Position numbers and translations under genes: made by a program. A stretch of DNA of 64,000 nt from Cavia porcellus (lineage: Eukaryota > Chordata > Mammalia > Rodentia > Caviidae), in NCBI RefSeq assembly GCF_034190915.1, contig NW_026947484.1, forward strand, positions 79,865,982 through 79,929,981, written 5' to 3'. How positions within the stretch are numbered: the stretch's first letter is position 1; the number at the start of each line of letters is the position of its first letter. Below are positions 24,397 through 35,277 of this stretch, piece after piece. The notes under the pieces are model-generated. The model was not told where the DNA came from. It did no database searches and saw only the letters and a list, made by a program, of their open reading frames with translations.

Positions 24397-25274
24397 CAGG
24401 AACCCGGGACCCCTCCTCCTCCAGACAAAGGAAGGGGCCTCTGCAGGCGGCTCCGGGTCCGCGCAGCTCCTCCTCCGCACACCGACGGCCAGGCGCTGCT
24501 GGGTACGGGCCGAGGTGCCCCAGGAACCCGGGACCCCTCCTCCTCCAGACAAAGGACGGGGCCTCTGCAGGCGGCTCCGGGTCCGCGCCGCTCCTCCTCC
24601 GCACACCGACGGCCAGGCGCTGCTGGGTACGGGTCGAGGTGCCCCAGGAACCCGGGACCCCTCCTCCTCCAGACAAAGGACGGGGCCTCTGCAGGCGGCT
24701 CCGGGTCCGCGCAGCTCCTCCTCCGCTCACCGAAGGCCAGGCGCGGCTGGGTACGGGCCGAGGTGCCCCAGGAACCCGGGACCCCTCCTCCTCCAGACAA
24801 AGGACGGGGCCTCTGCAGGCGGCTCCGGGTCCGCGCCGCTCCTCCTCCGCACACCGACGGCCAGGCGCTGCTGGGTACGGGCCGAGGTGCCCCAGGAACC
24901 CGGGACCCCTCCTCCTCCAGACAAAGGACGGGGCCTCTGCAGGCGGCTCCGGGTCCGCGCAGCTCCTCCTCCGCTCACCGAAGGCCAGGCGCGGCTGGGT
25001 ACGGGCCGAGGTGCCCCAGGAACCCGGGACCCCTCCTCCTCCAGACAAAGGACGGGGCCTCTGCAGGCGGCTCCGGGTCCGCGCCGCTCCTCCTCCGCAC
25101 ACCGACGGCCAGGCGCTGCTGGGTACGGGCCGAGGTGCCCCAGGAACCCGGGACCCCTCCTCCTCCAGACAAAGGACGGGGCCTCTGCAGGCGGCTCCGG
25201 GTCCGCGCAGCTCCTCCTCCGCTCACCGAAGGCCAGGCGCGGCTGGGTACGGGCCGAGGTGCCCCAGGAACCCC
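24397..25274 (-). promoter_or_regulatory. L1 monomeric promoter: seven 124-bp tandem units
   Basis: The string 'caggaaccc' recurs at 24397, 24521, 24645, 24769, 24893, 25017, 25141 and 25265: exactly 124 bp each time with no indels. The last unit is cut after about 9-10 bp by the insertion boundary. From 24521 the units alternate between two types distinguished at four sites (gccg/gcag, cgcac/cgctc, gacgg/gaagg, gctgctgg/gcggctgg), making a 248-bp higher-order repeat present three times. The array is very rich in CpG. In L1 families with monomeric 5' UTRs these units are the RNA polymerase II promoter and scale its strength. No conventional TATA box is visible. Confidence 0.9.
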
Positions 25275-25288
25275 CATATACTGTTTTT
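25275..25288. repeat. Target-site duplication of the young L1, right copy
   Basis: 'catatactgttttt', identical to 17960-17973. It marks the 5' end of the L1 insertion. Confidence 0.9.
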
Positions 25289-25694
25289 GATGGCAAAAAT
25301 TAAAACTGTGATTGGGTGAATAAATGAAGGCTTAAAATCAATGGCTCTTCAATTTACAGGCAATGGTTTTGCTACCTGAATTATGATGCCCCCTATGGCA
25401 AACTGTCCAAGCTATTCTGAGCTATCATCAGAAACATTCAAACTACTTCCCTCATTTTTATGTCATTTCTAAATTTTTGGTGGTACTTAATGCTGTGAAA
25501 TGTGTCGTGAAATAATTGCTGTAAGGAATAAACTGGTAGTGCATTCCGTAAGGGAGAGCAATAATCATTTATCAAAACTTCAAATGCACGTGCTCTTTAC
25601 CTTACAATCCCATTGGTACTAAGTCCTGCCAATCATTTATGCATACCTATACATACAGGCTTACATTATGTAAAATGTTGCATATACAAGGCAA
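25289..25694. other. Right flank of the young L1; unassigned
   Basis: No gene or repeat recognised. Confidence 0.5.
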
Positions 25695-26200
25695 GACTGA
25701 AATACATGGTGTTTAAATTTTTTAAATGATTACAGTAAAAGACACATAGCCAATAACCCTCCCAATACTCTCCCTCACTTGGTGAAGTATACTTATTCCA
25801 GCCTACTTGTCACTTTCTTAAGCAGTTCTGAAAGCCCACTTTCCTGAGTAACTTTAGGAGACATGATCAAAAACACGGGTGAATGCTGGTTCTGAAAGGC
25901 AGGCACACACAAACATTAACTGTCCTCATCCATTTTTATTCATCTGTTCTGGCACTGTGTGGCTTCTGACTGTTCCCCTAAAGTCAAAATGACTATGACA
26001 GGTAAACCTGGAGGCTGCCATCACATGGCAACTATAGATAGGGCACCTAGAGATCTCATGAAAGAGAACATCCACAACTGTTTTAAGAAAGTGTTAAGAA
26101 TGACGATATAAATGTGTTCAAAGTGAGGGAACTATTTTGAGGAAGGTTAATGGCAATATGCCTTCTACTGTAAATACTTTTTAAAAATTTAAACATTCCC
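25695..26200. mobile_element. Palindromic mariner-like relic, copy 2
   Basis: Two inverted arms of one sequence. The left arm (about 25710-25835) reads on minus and the right arm (about 25950-26195) on plus. The outer ends 'ttacagtaaaagacacatag' (25730) and 'caatatgccttctactgtaa' mirror one another. The right arm keeps a 'GTVWLLTVPL'-like remnant of 'CDFWLFP' near 25955 and 'NCFKK' near 26075. Both frames are full of stops. It is a dead, non-autonomous derivative of a mariner-type transposon. Confidence 0.65.
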
Positions 26201-26254
26201 TATATTAATCACATACTGTACATATTCATACATACAAAAGGCTAATAATAGGTT

Positions 26255-26470
26255 TCTTAGTACAGTGGCTAAGAATATAGTACCAGGAGCTAAACTCTGT
26301 AAGTTTGAATCCTGTTTCTACACTTTCTAATTGTGACCCTAGGCCTCTTGGAGTTCTGTACCTACTTCATAAACTTGTTGAAGAGATAAGTAATTCTAAT
26401 TTAAGAATATAGGCCAGCAAAAATTAAGCACTGTATACATGTATACATGCTGTCATTAGCAGTTAAACAT
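26255..26470 (+). mobile_element. MIR SINE
   Basis: 'aagtttgaatcctgtttcta' (box-B region near 26301), then 'attgtgaccctaggcctctt' and 'gtacctacttcataaacttg', the standard MIR order. Confidence 0.85.
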
Positions 26471-27404
26471 CATAAATAGCCAAAGAATCTGAAAATAATC
26501 TAATCATCTGCCAGAAATAGAATGAATTTCTAATGATAACATCCGTAGAAAAAAATGATACTGCCATTGAATACATTTAAATAAATCTGTATGAGGTACT
26601 TGGTCCAAAAGAGAGGAAAAAATATTATACAGTAGGCAAATAATTCTTTTCTAAGACTGTGTGGGGTCTTTCTTCTCGTCAGTCATCTGTAGCCATCTGT
26701 CAAATTACTTTATTACTGCTGTGATCTAAAGTCACTCAGTATGCATAGAAATGTGGCACAACATTGAAAACTAAAGTCATTTGTCTCTGCACATGGATAT
26801 TACATCTTTACAGACCCATACAGGCCTTTCCTCCTGATGCACCTCCTTGCAATTTGCACCTTATTGTAGAGGGAAAAAAACCATGTAAACTACCTTTCTC
26901 TCTTCTCTGCTTTCAATGGACTTTCCACAAGAACTGCCAAAATAATTTGATAGAACGCATGTTTCCTGCCTGGATCTTCAGCATTAGGCCCTTTGCTAAA
27001 AATTATCCTTTTCACACTCATTGCTTGACAGGTAAACAGTGTGAAAGCTTCTTTTGCAGATTATTCAGAATATTGGTTTTAAACTAAAGTTAGTCATGTC
27101 TTTAAAAAACAGTATTTCTAAGTCACATTTAGCTATCCATATGGAATTTTTAAAACCTTAAGCAAAATGGATAAACCAGTTGATGAAAATATAATTCAGC
27201 TGGCAGCCTGATTACAACAAGGTATCATTATTGAACTTACACTTTGAGTAGAGCATATCCCTTAGATGAGGAAATTAGGATAATCTAAGATGGTCTGTAG
27301 GTGAGGGGTAGAAGAAAGGACCAGGAAGGAAGATAAGTTCCTCAACCCCAAATGCCTGGTGCTTTAGCTGTATCAAGTGCTCAGTTCAGTCTCTGAGACT
27401 AAGC
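26471..27404. other. Unassigned non-coding stretch
   Basis: Nothing recognised; the 107-codon frame at 26764-27087 has no known domain. Confidence 0.5.
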
Positions 27405-27545
27405 ATGTTACCTCCATGGTGTGGATGAAAACAGTGAGGCTCAGAGGTCTTAAAGACTTGCCCAAGTTCACTTAGCAGAAAAGAGACATAGTTCAGATTT
27501 GAAACCGAGCTGAATGGATGTTGAACTGCAATGATCAGCCTTCTA
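27405..27545 (-). mobile_element. MIR SINE
   Basis: The plus strand reads 'gtgaggctcagaggtcttaa' then 'acttgcccaagttcacttag' and 'agatttgaaaccgagct', the reverse complement of MIR. Confidence 0.85.
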
Positions 27546-29602
27546 AAGATCAACATTTCCAGGTAAGAGCTGATAATGAGATGTCAGGCTAAAGGCAAGG
27601 ATGAAGGAATGGACACTTCCATCAAAAACTCCCCCTGAGCTGCTTTCCTCAAAGAAATGCTAGGAGGTAACAGAAGATTCCTAAGTCCTTCTGGATGCAA
27701 GCTCCCCGGGAAAGAGGCAAAGACTGCAGGCAAGACCCAGTGTTATTAAGGTATTTTGCTGTTACCTAAAATGAAATGATAATACGGGCTGACTCCAAAG
27801 TTCTTGTTTACAAGGCGTGAGCTTTGAGACAATGAATCCAACATATCTTTATAGAAGGAAAGACACCTAAAAGAAAAAGTCCAAGAAACCAGTTGTACAT
27901 CTAGGTACCCTAGAGGATCAGTGGACTTGGTTCAGACCTGGCTGAGCCTGCTGGGTGCTGCACTGCTCCAGAGGCTCCTAGAAAAGAAGGAATTGTCAGG
28001 ATTAGAATGAATAGGGGGAAGAAAAAAATGCCCTGGCTGCCTTCCTTCTGATTGGACAATAAAACAATTAAGATTCGAGTTTTTGATAGTGTGATTCCAT
28101 TTCCCTGTGGACTGCACTCCAGACTAAAAAAAAAAAGTCAAGTCCAAAGCTTTCTGCGTCACTCTCTCTTCCAGGTTCAAGGTCCTTTTCCTTACCCATT
28201 GTTCTCTCTGTATAACTTCTCAATTCTCTGCCACAGGTAAAAGATGTACCCTACCTAAGATTCTAATTGAAAAAGGAGTATGACGCTGAAATTCCCAGAA
28301 TCAGTTGATATTTCAATGAGGAATCATTAACAAATAAAAATAACACTAAAGAAATGTGTATCAGTGGTAGAATTTCAGATTCTGTGAAAAAAATTTGACA
28401 AGGTACACAAATTCTTGTATGCATGCATGGATACACACATAAGAAAAACATGAAAGATAAAAGACACATATTAGTTATAAAACAAAGTATATATAGAGCA
28501 CATAAGTCAAGAAAGTACACACACTTTGCTTTAGAGGGATTAGGACCTGGATAGCCACCACATATTTCTAAAGCTGTGCTAACCTCCAAAAGATCTTGGG
28601 TGTCATTCTAGCCTTCTGTAAAACAGCAAGTGCCTTGTGGCCAAAGGCCAGGCTTCTATTGATTTGCTTCTCTCTGTGCATACCAGGCTGCATATCCTTG
28701 ATCCCTTTGCACCTAAAACTCCCACTTGTGCAGGGAAAGCCCCTAATCCCACAGTGTCTTAGATTCTCTCTACATAAATTTAACTCAATAAATCCTCCCA
28801 GTCCTTGGAAGTCTATATAAAAGATCTGAGAGTGGTTGAGAGAAGGCTTGACCTATTTTCTACATGGCTCAGAAGGAAGCTGCCCAAGGTTCACGTCCAT
28901 AAGCCCATCATGAGGCATGGGTTTGGGTCACAGTAGACTCCAAAGCTGTATTTAAGCAGGGGTGAAGACCTACTTGGTCTTCTGTATCTGGCCAGTTCTG
29001 TATCTCAGGGAGCTGAAAAGTTGCCATGAGCCTGTGGCCATAAGGCATGGCTCATCTGATTAAGAAGGGACAGAAGTTGCCTGTTCAAAATGTTCAATGC
29101 CTAGTGTTCCAGGCCTTCACCAAAAGCCCCTGGACAAGATAGGCAGGTCTGTTGGGTTCTGGGTAGGCCACAGGCTTGACAATTTTTGACACCAGGGCAA
29201 AGAATGAATTACACAGTCATCAGGTGACTCTCAAGGTCTGTTTTTTAGCCACCGATCTAGTCTGTGAGCAAATCACAGAGGACATGCTCTAAGTGCTTGC
29301 TTACAGAACTCATGTGACATGAAAAGGGCCACAGACTGGAAATCTGGGACCTTCTGACCTCAGTCTAAATGCACTGAACTGAACCTTAAAGCCAGTGACA
29401 TTTCTAGATAAGGAGGAGGAAGGGCCAGGAGAGGGGATTAAACAAGAATTAAAACGTATTACATTCATGTACTAATTCCACATAAGGAATGTAACCATTA
29501 CGTATGGTAAACATATGCTAATAAAGTTTTTTTTTTTAATCTGAAGAAACCTTAGAGGTGGTAACATATCAACATCCACAATTTAGAGATGAAGAAGTAG
29601 AA
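27546..29602. other. Unassigned stretch with promoter-like block
   Basis: No gene or named repeat. Around 28765-28830 it carries 'tctatataaaag' (TATA-like, 28812-28823), possibly from an unrecognised LTR. The open frames are short and featureless. Confidence 0.4.
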
Positions 29603-29700
29603 GGCCAGGGATTTGGCTCAGCAGCGTAAGTGCCTGCCTGACAAGCCTGAGGTCATAAGCTCGATCTCTGGTACCAAAAAAAAAAAAAAAAAAAAAAAAG
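29603..29700 (+). mobile_element. ID SINE
   Basis: tRNA-derived: 'ggccagggatttggctcagc' at the start, 'gtgcctgcctgacaagcctg', box B 'agctcgatctctggtacc' and an A tail to about 29699. The flanks 'tagagatga..agaagta' before and after suggest an imperfect target-site duplication. Confidence 0.85.
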
Positions 29701-30804
29701 AAATAGAGATGAGGAGAAGTAAAATGACTTATGACTTAATCCATCATGTACTTCACCCAGCAGGTAAGTTAGGTTCCCTAACACAGTCCAGACCTTTTCC
29801 TCCTGCAGCATCAGAGTTCTGCCTGGACTGACAGATTCCTACACATCAGCCAAAAATGCAACTTGTTTCCTTGACCTTCTGATTTCCTTCTGCCTTACAC
29901 ACAAGACAGTGGATGAATCTAACATGAGTCTCATAAAATCTAAGTTAAAACACTGAGTCTCCCTTCTAGCCTCCCTCCTCCTCTCCTTCCTCCTAGAGCC
30001 ATTCCAGAACACCATGTGTGAGAGAAAACAACAGAATGGAAATTGCTCATACCGAGTATGAGAAGGCTTCTCACCTCCTTTAAACAGCCCGTGTGCAAAT
30101 TCAGCCCCTCAGCTGTGCTGCAGACACAATGTGGTTCATGCTCATTGTTTATTGTGACAGCTGACAAGCCAGCTGGCAAGGATCATTCCTCACTTCCAAC
30201 AGAGACACCACCAGGACACATGTCATAGGAACCAGCTGCCACTCAAGAAGATGGGCAGTGCCCCTGCTGGCTGAAAGGTACAGCCTGTGGCCCCAGCCCT
30301 GAGACCTGTGGTCTCCACGGAGCCTCTCAGCAAAGCAGAAGGGGGACCAGGTTTGTACTATTAACAAGGAAGGAGGTGGCAGCTCCCCCGTGCTGGCCTG
30401 GTTACTGGGGCCATAGTTACAGCCAAAGGTTGTTCTAATGTTCCCTGTGGGTCTGTGCTGTATTTGGCAGAAAAATGGTAGTTCCAGACAGAGTAAAGAG
30501 GAGAAACGAGACAAAGTGTTGTATCTGAAAAACACACCAGGCACCACCAGGGAGGTAGGCTGAATATTCAGGAATCTGGCAGCCTCAGGCACCAGGGAAG
30601 ATTCTAGTTCTCCAGGCTGGCCAGGTTCACCTGAATTCATTGCAAATGGAGAAGCAGCCCCTTCAAGAGCTAGAAGACATGGACAAAGAAGGTCTGGCTA
30701 TTTTGGCCCAAGTTACAAGACACAAAGGAACACTCCAGAAGTAGATGCCAAAGAACAGGAGAAGCCCCTTCAACTCTTGAGTTTTCCTATCAACTCATTC
30801 TACA
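29701..30804. other. Unassigned non-coding stretch
   Basis: No repeat recognised. A 163-codon frame on minus (30640-30149) shows no known domain, and I do not call it. Confidence 0.45.
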
Positions 30805-31045
30805 GACTGTAGTGTGGGGAGTCTCCACCTCAGTACTGTTGACATGGATTGGATAATAACTGGTAGTGAATAGCTGTACTCTGCACTGCTGGGTGTTTGG
30901 CAGTATCCCTTGATCTCCCCACTGGATTCCAGTAGTATCCCCCTAAACTAGAGTAATTAAATACAACTTCAGACAGATTCCTTTGGGTAGGGGTGAGGGG
31001 TTGACAAAACAGAATAGCCTTTAGTCGGGAACTACTGTGATAATG
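30805..31045. mobile_element. hAT-Charlie (MER1-group) MITE
   Basis: 'ctcagtactgttgacatgga', 'actgctgggtgtttggcagt', 'atcccttgatctccccactg' and 'ccagtagtatcccccta' follow the order of a widespread MER1-group non-autonomous element; the end 'gtcgggaactactgtg' is like its terminal repeat. Confidence 0.65.
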
Positions 31046-31215
31046 GTTAAGATCAGTGGTCCCAAAATCTGGACTCTAAATCTTAATCCTGCCATTTACT
31101 AGACACATAACCATGACTCATTCAATCTTAGGGTTTCAATGTTCTCAGTTGTAAAATGACAGAATGATGGCATAGCTAACCCATCTTATAGAGCAGTCAG
31201 AAATGTTATTTTTGT
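31046..31215 (+). mobile_element. MIR SINE
   Basis: 'ctaaatcttaatcctgccat' then 'actagacacataaccatgac' and 'gttctcagttgtaaaatgac' follow the MIR consensus. Confidence 0.8.
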
Positions 31216-32104
31216 CCTACCTCTAAACCCCTTTGAATGGTATCTGGTCCATGGTAAGCATTCCTCTTCCCCAGCAGAGGTTAGGAAAAATGCATTCTTC
31301 CAGATTCCATTCTAAACTGCTTCCAAGGTTAGAGCCCACCCCTGAGAAGCATCGAGGTCCCCTCAGAATGCAGGAGAGTGGGAGAAGCCATGATCCCCCA
31401 CCAGTAATGGCAAGCTGAGTTATATGAAAATCATGGGTATGAATTTGCCTCAGTTCCCAGACTTTCTCCTGCAAGCCTCCTTTCTTTTGTGCTGAGATCA
31501 CTTGCAGCTATACCCTTTGCTTTCTGAAGCCACTTACACTTCTCCAAGCCAGACACATGTCCTTACCCTTCTCTGTCAGCTCTTGGAACAGTCTCTAAGA
31601 CATACTATTTTTTTAGACATACTTTTCTTATAAAGTCTCCTCATGCTTCAAATACCTACAGTGGGTCCTGTTTTCCAGAGCAAATTCTGACCTCATGAAC
31701 TTGATGGATATACTAAAATCTTACCATTAAGAAAATGTTCCTAAGACTAAGAACAGACCAAGCTTGTGTATGTATGTACACAGATGCACTTACAGTAAAA
31801 CTTTTGTTTTCAAAAAATCCCAAAAAAGTAGAGCAGGTAAAAGCAGTATCTTATAATATATTTCAGTTTTATGCACATAAAGTACCTCCAGAGCCCAGGA
31901 AGGGAAGCTGGCAACTGATGATGAATGGCACTAAAGAATCTGATGGTTTAAGGACACTTTGCCAAGGCCTCGGAAGAGAAATTGGTGAGAACCAGCATCT
32001 ATCTCCAAGGAGTTCATGAATAATAGGTGAAACCAGGAGCAAAGGTCCATGAGATGAAGAAAATGGCACATGGCATTCAAGGGCTTACAGGGTCTTTGGT
32101 GCTA
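31216..32104. other. Unassigned non-coding stretch
   Basis: Nothing recognised. Confidence 0.5.
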
Positions 32105-32187
32105 TAAGAAAGGCCTCAGAGAGGGGCTGGGGATTTAGCTCAGCGGCATAAGTGCCTGCCCTGGTACCGATAAAAATGAAAAAGACC

Positions 32188-32220
<33 letters not shown>

Positions 32221-32239
32221 GTAAGAAAGGCCTCAGAGA
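32105..32239 (+). mobile_element. ID SINE with internal deletion and 18-bp target duplication
   Basis: The body 32123-32221 starts 'ggggctggggatttagctca' and goes straight from 'gtgcctgccct' to 'ggtaccgataaaaatg', skipping about 28 bp that hold the anticodon-side stem and box B in the other ID copies. The flanks 32105-32122 and 32222-32239 are identical over 18 bp ('taagaaaggcctcagaga'), so the insertion is recent. The tail ends in a TA microsatellite (32202-32217). Confidence 0.93.
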
Positions 32240-32899
32240 ACAGACACAGCTCCAGTTAATGCATGGCGCCCTCACAGATTCACAGGGCTGATCGAGGAGC
32301 CCACTCACCAAAGGCCTAGAATACAAAGTCATCCAAGCAAGGAAGAAATCCTAGGATTCTGTATCCCATCTAACTGGCGAAGGGAATACCATCTCTGGTC
32401 CCCTGATCTCATTGACTAGGATAATGCTGCCATACAATCTTTATTTTCCTACTGATTTTTTGTAAATTGCTTTCCTCTGGCTAGCTGGGTTTGGGTAGGT
32501 TGAATACCTTGTTTTTGCACTTTTTTTTGCATTTGCTATGACTTTTGTGAAACTTTAGGCATTGGTAGAAAAATAGGCATATCTAATCCTTACATTTTTT
32601 TTATATTGTTTTGACACACCCGCCAAGAGATTGGTCTTCTTTCCAGTACTGCTTTCAAAAGTCAGACTTTTATGGTTGAGAATTCTCATTAAAAATGATT
32701 ACTTTTGGCAGCAGAAGTCAAAAAGGTGATGGGAGAGAGGGAAATATTAGAGACAATAAAGGTTTTTTTTTCCTCTTTCATTTGCAGAAAGTCTTCCTGG
32801 AAAAAATAAACATCACGGAGAAGGAAAAAGAAATCGAACGATGCACAACAAACCTTCTTCTAACCATTATATGTGTCATTCAAAACAACTGCTTAAGTA
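32240..32899. other. Unassigned non-coding stretch
   Basis: Nothing recognised. Confidence 0.5.
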
Positions 32900-33060
32900 C
32901 AGGAGCTATACAACTGCCCTGTTACCTCTTCATACCTATTCATTAGGCTATAAAGCCCAGAAGTATGGGACAGCATCTTCCACAACTCTGATGTCTGCAG
33001 AGCCACTGACATGCTCGGCAGTAGGAGCAGTGGGAAGAGCTGAATAATGAATAAATTAGT
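32900..33060 (+). mobile_element. Possible L2 3' fragment
   Basis: 'tgggacagcatcttccacaa' followed by 'gaagagctgaataatgaata' resembles an L2 3' end in sense orientation, though diverged. Confidence 0.4.
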
Positions 33061-34427
33061 GACTTACTAGTAATTAGTGGAAGAGTGTGAACAAAAATAA
33101 TGTATGTGCTGCAGAGGGTAGGATATCCTACGTGGGTAGAATACATTTCTTTCTGCTGAAGTTATTCTTCTTGTGTCAGCAGCACAAAATGAGGAAAGTG
33201 GGAATCTATCATTCCTAACTTCTTTCCAAAAATGCTTTAAAGGTCATTGAGCTTATAAAATATTCTTAAATATTTATGTAATTTTTAGAACACTGCAATT
33301 CATTCTTCCTTATATATTTGTGCAAATTACTGCATTCCCTTAGGAGCTGTCAGGAAAAATGGGACATTCTGGGCCCCAGCCACCATCTCTCTTTTTGTAT
33401 TATTTCAAACTCTACTTGTAACTGATTCTTGTACATGAGCAGAGCATAAATGTGGCTGTCATTCAGAATGTACAGTTCTTGGTGACAGCCTGGGAAACAA
33501 TCTTGTGTTGCCTGCAAATTGACGGGGTCCTCTGGTGGTCCATGATTTCTCACCTCCTCAACCTTCCAAGACCAATGAAATCATTTTTTAGAGGAACAGC
33601 CACTACACTTAAGTACTAAGACTGTAAGGCAGCTTCTAAGTTTAAAAACTGCTTCCACAGAAGACTCCATTTCATCTTGTATATTTTCTTTTGAAAACTG
33701 TTGTGACTTTTATTCCCAACATCAAAGGAAACAGCGCAATTATATTGAGATCTAAAGCATACATCCTCTTGATATAATCCAGTTTTTGTCCTTCAAAATT
33801 CATAGTTTCCTTCCAAATGACAGCAGCATTTAAATATGTTAATATGACCAATCTGTGTACAGAGGTATACATGTGTATCCTGTATTTAGGACCTGACACA
33901 TCACAGAATTTCAATAAATGTTCACTTGGCTTCTCTCTCAAATTTTTAAAAACAAATATAGGCTGAAGTCTTTGTATTATTACCTTAAATTATTTTTTGA
34001 GTAGGAAGTATTAAGCCACATTTTCCCACTACTTTTACAGCTAATGCTTAATATTTTGGTGGCATGAGGAAATCTCAAATTAGAATAAAAGAGTCTGAGG
34101 GCCATAACTACTTTAAGATTAGGAGAATCAGAGGCAAACTCACTAAGAAACCTATACAACAGGATGACTCAATCATGAGGGGTAAGACAATGAAAATGAC
34201 AGGAGTTTGGGTAGAATTTTTAAAGATTTAGAGAGGCCAGTGCCTTAGCATATTGGTAGGCAGGTTGCATCAGCAGAATGCCCACTGATAAGATGTGGGG
34301 ACTGAAATCCTACACGTGGAGGTGTCTTTTAGTTCTTCATGCAAAGGTACTTTAGGGGCTCTGTCAGCACCAGGGCCAAAGAAAGGCCAAAAAATGGAGA
34401 TAAAATTTCATATGTAATTCAAGAATC
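33061..34427. other. Mostly unassigned; short L2/MIR-like tail at 33880-33925
   Basis: Only 'ggacctgacacatcacagaa' with 'tttcaataaatgttcacttg' after it recalls the end of an old L2. No gene is recognised. Confidence 0.4.
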
Positions 34428-34626
34428 AAGCCAGGCGTAGTGGTACACACTGTTAACACCAGCATTGCAGAAGCCAGGGCAGGAGGATACCAAGTTGGAG
34501 CCCAGCCTCAGCAACTTAGTGACTTATCAAGACCCTGTCTCAAAATAAAATTTTAAAATTTTAAAATGGCTGGGCATTGGGCTCAGTGCTAGGGACTTGA
34601 ATTCAACCCTCCAATACTGGAAAAAT
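34428..34626 (+). mobile_element. B1-dID dimeric SINE
   Basis: The left half is B1-like ('gccaggcgtagtggtacaca' to 'gaccctgtctc'). An A/T-rich linker and an ID-derived right half follow ('ggctgggcattgggctcagt' to 'gaattcaaccctccaatact'). This dimer is known from squirrel-, dormouse- and beaver-type rodents and not from mouse or rat, so it is the best clade marker here. Confidence 0.9.
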
Positions 34627-34799
34627 AAATCAAGACTTCCACTGGGACACAGTGTATTCTCCCAGCCAATAAGCTTTGCTACATGCCTTATTGTTAGCTG
34701 CCATACCAACTCATGAAATTGTTCTCAGTGGAATCTGCAGGGATTCTAAGATCTGCATGGGGATAAAAGAATTATAGGAAGCTAAGTCTCACAATCAGA

Positions 34800-35277
34800 A
34801 AACTAAGAAGGGTTGAATATGGTCCCTCTCCATAAATGTTGATGGGTGGAGCCCATCAACATTTATGTCTACCTGGAATCTCAGACTAATTTTATTGGAA
34901 ACAGGATCTTGGCAGATGTAATTCATTCAGATGAGGATATGCTAGACTAGGGTGAGCCCTAGGTGTAAAATGACTACTGACATAAGAAGAGGTGAGATAC
35001 TAAGACACACAGAGGGAAGGCAGCTAAGTGAAAACATAGGAGGAAACTGAAATGTTGCAGCTATAAGTCAAGAGATTGACAAAGGTTGACAAAACCACCT
35101 GAAGCTAGGAAAAGCCAAGGAAAGATTTTTTTTCCTTAAGTCCAGTAGAGTAAGCATAGCTTTATCAAGGGACTAGATTGTAAAGTTCTAGTTCTAGAAA
35201 TGTGAGTGATCATTGGTGTTAAGCTATTCAGTTCATGGAACTCTGGTTCAGCAGCCACACAACACTAGTACAGATAT
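34800..35277 (+). mobile_element. MLT1-type MaLR LTR
   Basis: Sense-orientation LTR: 'gggttgaatatggtccctct', 'ttggaaacaggatcttggca', 'gacataagaagaggtgagat', 'gacacacagagggaaggcag' and the 3' end with 'gttcagcagccacacaacac' near 35247. It contains a perfect 16-bp hairpin at 34831-34867. Confidence 0.85.
34831..34867. repeat. Perfect 16-bp inverted repeat
   Basis: Arms 'cataaatgttgatggg' (34831-34846) and 'cccatcaacatttatg' (34852-34867) flank the 5-base loop 'tggag'. All 16 pairs match. Confidence 0.95.

Larger units (their letters stand above)
17969..25274 (-). mobile_element. Full-length young LINE-1
   Basis: Complete non-LTR retrotransposon on the minus strand. From its 5' end: monomeric promoter (25274-24397), non-monomeric 5' UTR (to 23979), ORF1 (23978-22926), 19-nt spacer, ORF2 (22906-19066 across one frameshift), 3' UTR (19065-18005) and a pure 36-nt A tail (18004-17969). 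Flanking duplications of 14 bp are identical. The length of about 7.3 kb, perfect duplications, clean tail and nearly intact reading frames all point to a recent insertion. The older L1 at 1394-2934 and the L1M copies elsewhere are much more decayed. Confidence 0.97.

Noticed and set aside
24188..25303. Long overlapping ORFs (309-371 codons on plus, up to 245 on minus) in the GC-rich block
   Set aside because: They are the 124-bp L1 promoter monomer read in rotating frames; no start context, domain or codon pattern supports a gene.
30149..30640. 163-codon ORF on minus
   Set aside because: No recognisable domain; its composition follows a locally GC-richer non-coding stretch.
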